Position numbers and translations under genes: made by a program. A stretch of DNA of 6,563 nucleotides, taken from contig JAPUHG010000088.1 in the NCBI GenBank assembly GCA_027297845.1, positions 1 to 6,563 on the forward strand. The letters are read 5' to 3'. The notes below the pieces were generated by a model that was not told the origin of the DNA, did not search any database, and saw nothing but the letters and a program-made list of their open reading frames with translations. Source of the stretch: Gammaproteobacteria bacterium. GTDB taxonomy: Bacteria > Pseudomonadota > Gammaproteobacteria > Steroidobacterales > MnTg04. Positions 6,460 through 6,563 of this stretch are shown here, piece after piece; the first letter of the stretch is position 1, and every line of letters starts with the position of its first letter.

Positions 6460-6563
6460 TTATTTGAAATCCATCGATACCCTGAGCGCAAAAACGTTCG
6501 GCTTTTCATCGCCGTTAACGCCATTCTTTACATCGGCGTGCATATAGTTAGCCATGAACCGCA
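6460..6563 (-). CDS. Porin of the phosphate-selective OprO/OprP family, C-terminal end (rest outside window)
   Basis: On the minus strand the last 33 codons of a gene end at TAA (6460-6462). The peptide starts RFMANYMHADVKNG and ends NVFALRVSMDFK. The alternating pattern of the last two strands, the YMHADV-type strand followed by an acidic/Asn-Gly turn (NGVNGDEKPN) and a final amphipathic strand, matches what I know of the C terminus of Porin_O_P proteins, which are outer-membrane trimers for phosphate, polyphosphate or other anions. The final residue is Lys after Phe, whereas most outer-membrane beta-barrels end in an aromatic residue. The gene converges on dapE with the REP-like pair between them. 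The fragment is short, so another 16-18-strand porin family is possible. Confidence 0.7.
   Translation of the reverse strand, partial: RFMANYMHADVKNGVNGDEKPNVFALRVSMDFK

Noticed and set aside
1..6563. CRISPR array, tRNA/rRNA genes, insertion sequence, toxin-antitoxin or phage-defence genes
   Set aside because: No direct repeats with spacers, tRNA cloverleaf, transposase motifs or defence-type proteins are seen; almost every base is assigned to housekeeping genes.

Overview
The window is one tightly packed stretch of a Gram-negative chromosome, most likely from a gammaproteobacterium. The gene order map - glnD - dapC - dapD - ArsC/YffB-like - dapE is familiar from that class, and GlnD, DapD and DapE align closely with the E. 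coli proteins as I remember them. An outer-membrane porin end and a REP-like hairpin pair after dapE agree with this. The genus cannot be read from the sequence.

Layout. Bases 1-123 are the last 40 codons of map (methionine aminopeptidase). Two bases later, at a GTG at 126, begins glnD, the bifunctional PII uridylyltransferase/uridylyl-removing enzyme (126-2813). After 10 bases comes dapC from a TTG start (2824-4017), then dapD (4035-4859), a small thioredoxin-fold ArsC/Spx-family protein (4869-5258), and dapE (5255-6397), which overlaps its predecessor by four bases (ATGA). Six genes or gene parts lie on the + strand with gaps of at most 17 bases, so this is very probably one transcription unit, entered upstream of the window. 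The dapE stop codon lies inside an inverted pair of REP-like hairpins (6393-6450). Beyond it, on the - strand, is the C-terminal end of an OprO/OprP-type porin (6460-6563), so the two transcription units converge on the hairpins.

Function. dapD, dapC and dapE encode three consecutive steps of the succinylase branch of lysine/diaminopimelate synthesis: succinylation of tetrahydrodipicolinate, transamination, and desuccinylation to LL-diaminopimelate. glnD supplies the glutamine sensor that sets PII uridylylation. The operon therefore joins nitrogen sensing to a pathway that consumes amino groups and feeds both peptidoglycan and lysine.

This is mainly a housekeeping region and I see no undescribed multi-gene system. 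The points worth a second look are: a Val at position 141 of DapD where the family has a substrate-binding Asp; an A9 run placed so that a -1 slip would fuse the ArsC-like protein to DapE; an Spx-like CXXC at residues 10 and 13 of that small protein; and a REP pair whose two hairpins differ by compensatory base-pair swaps.
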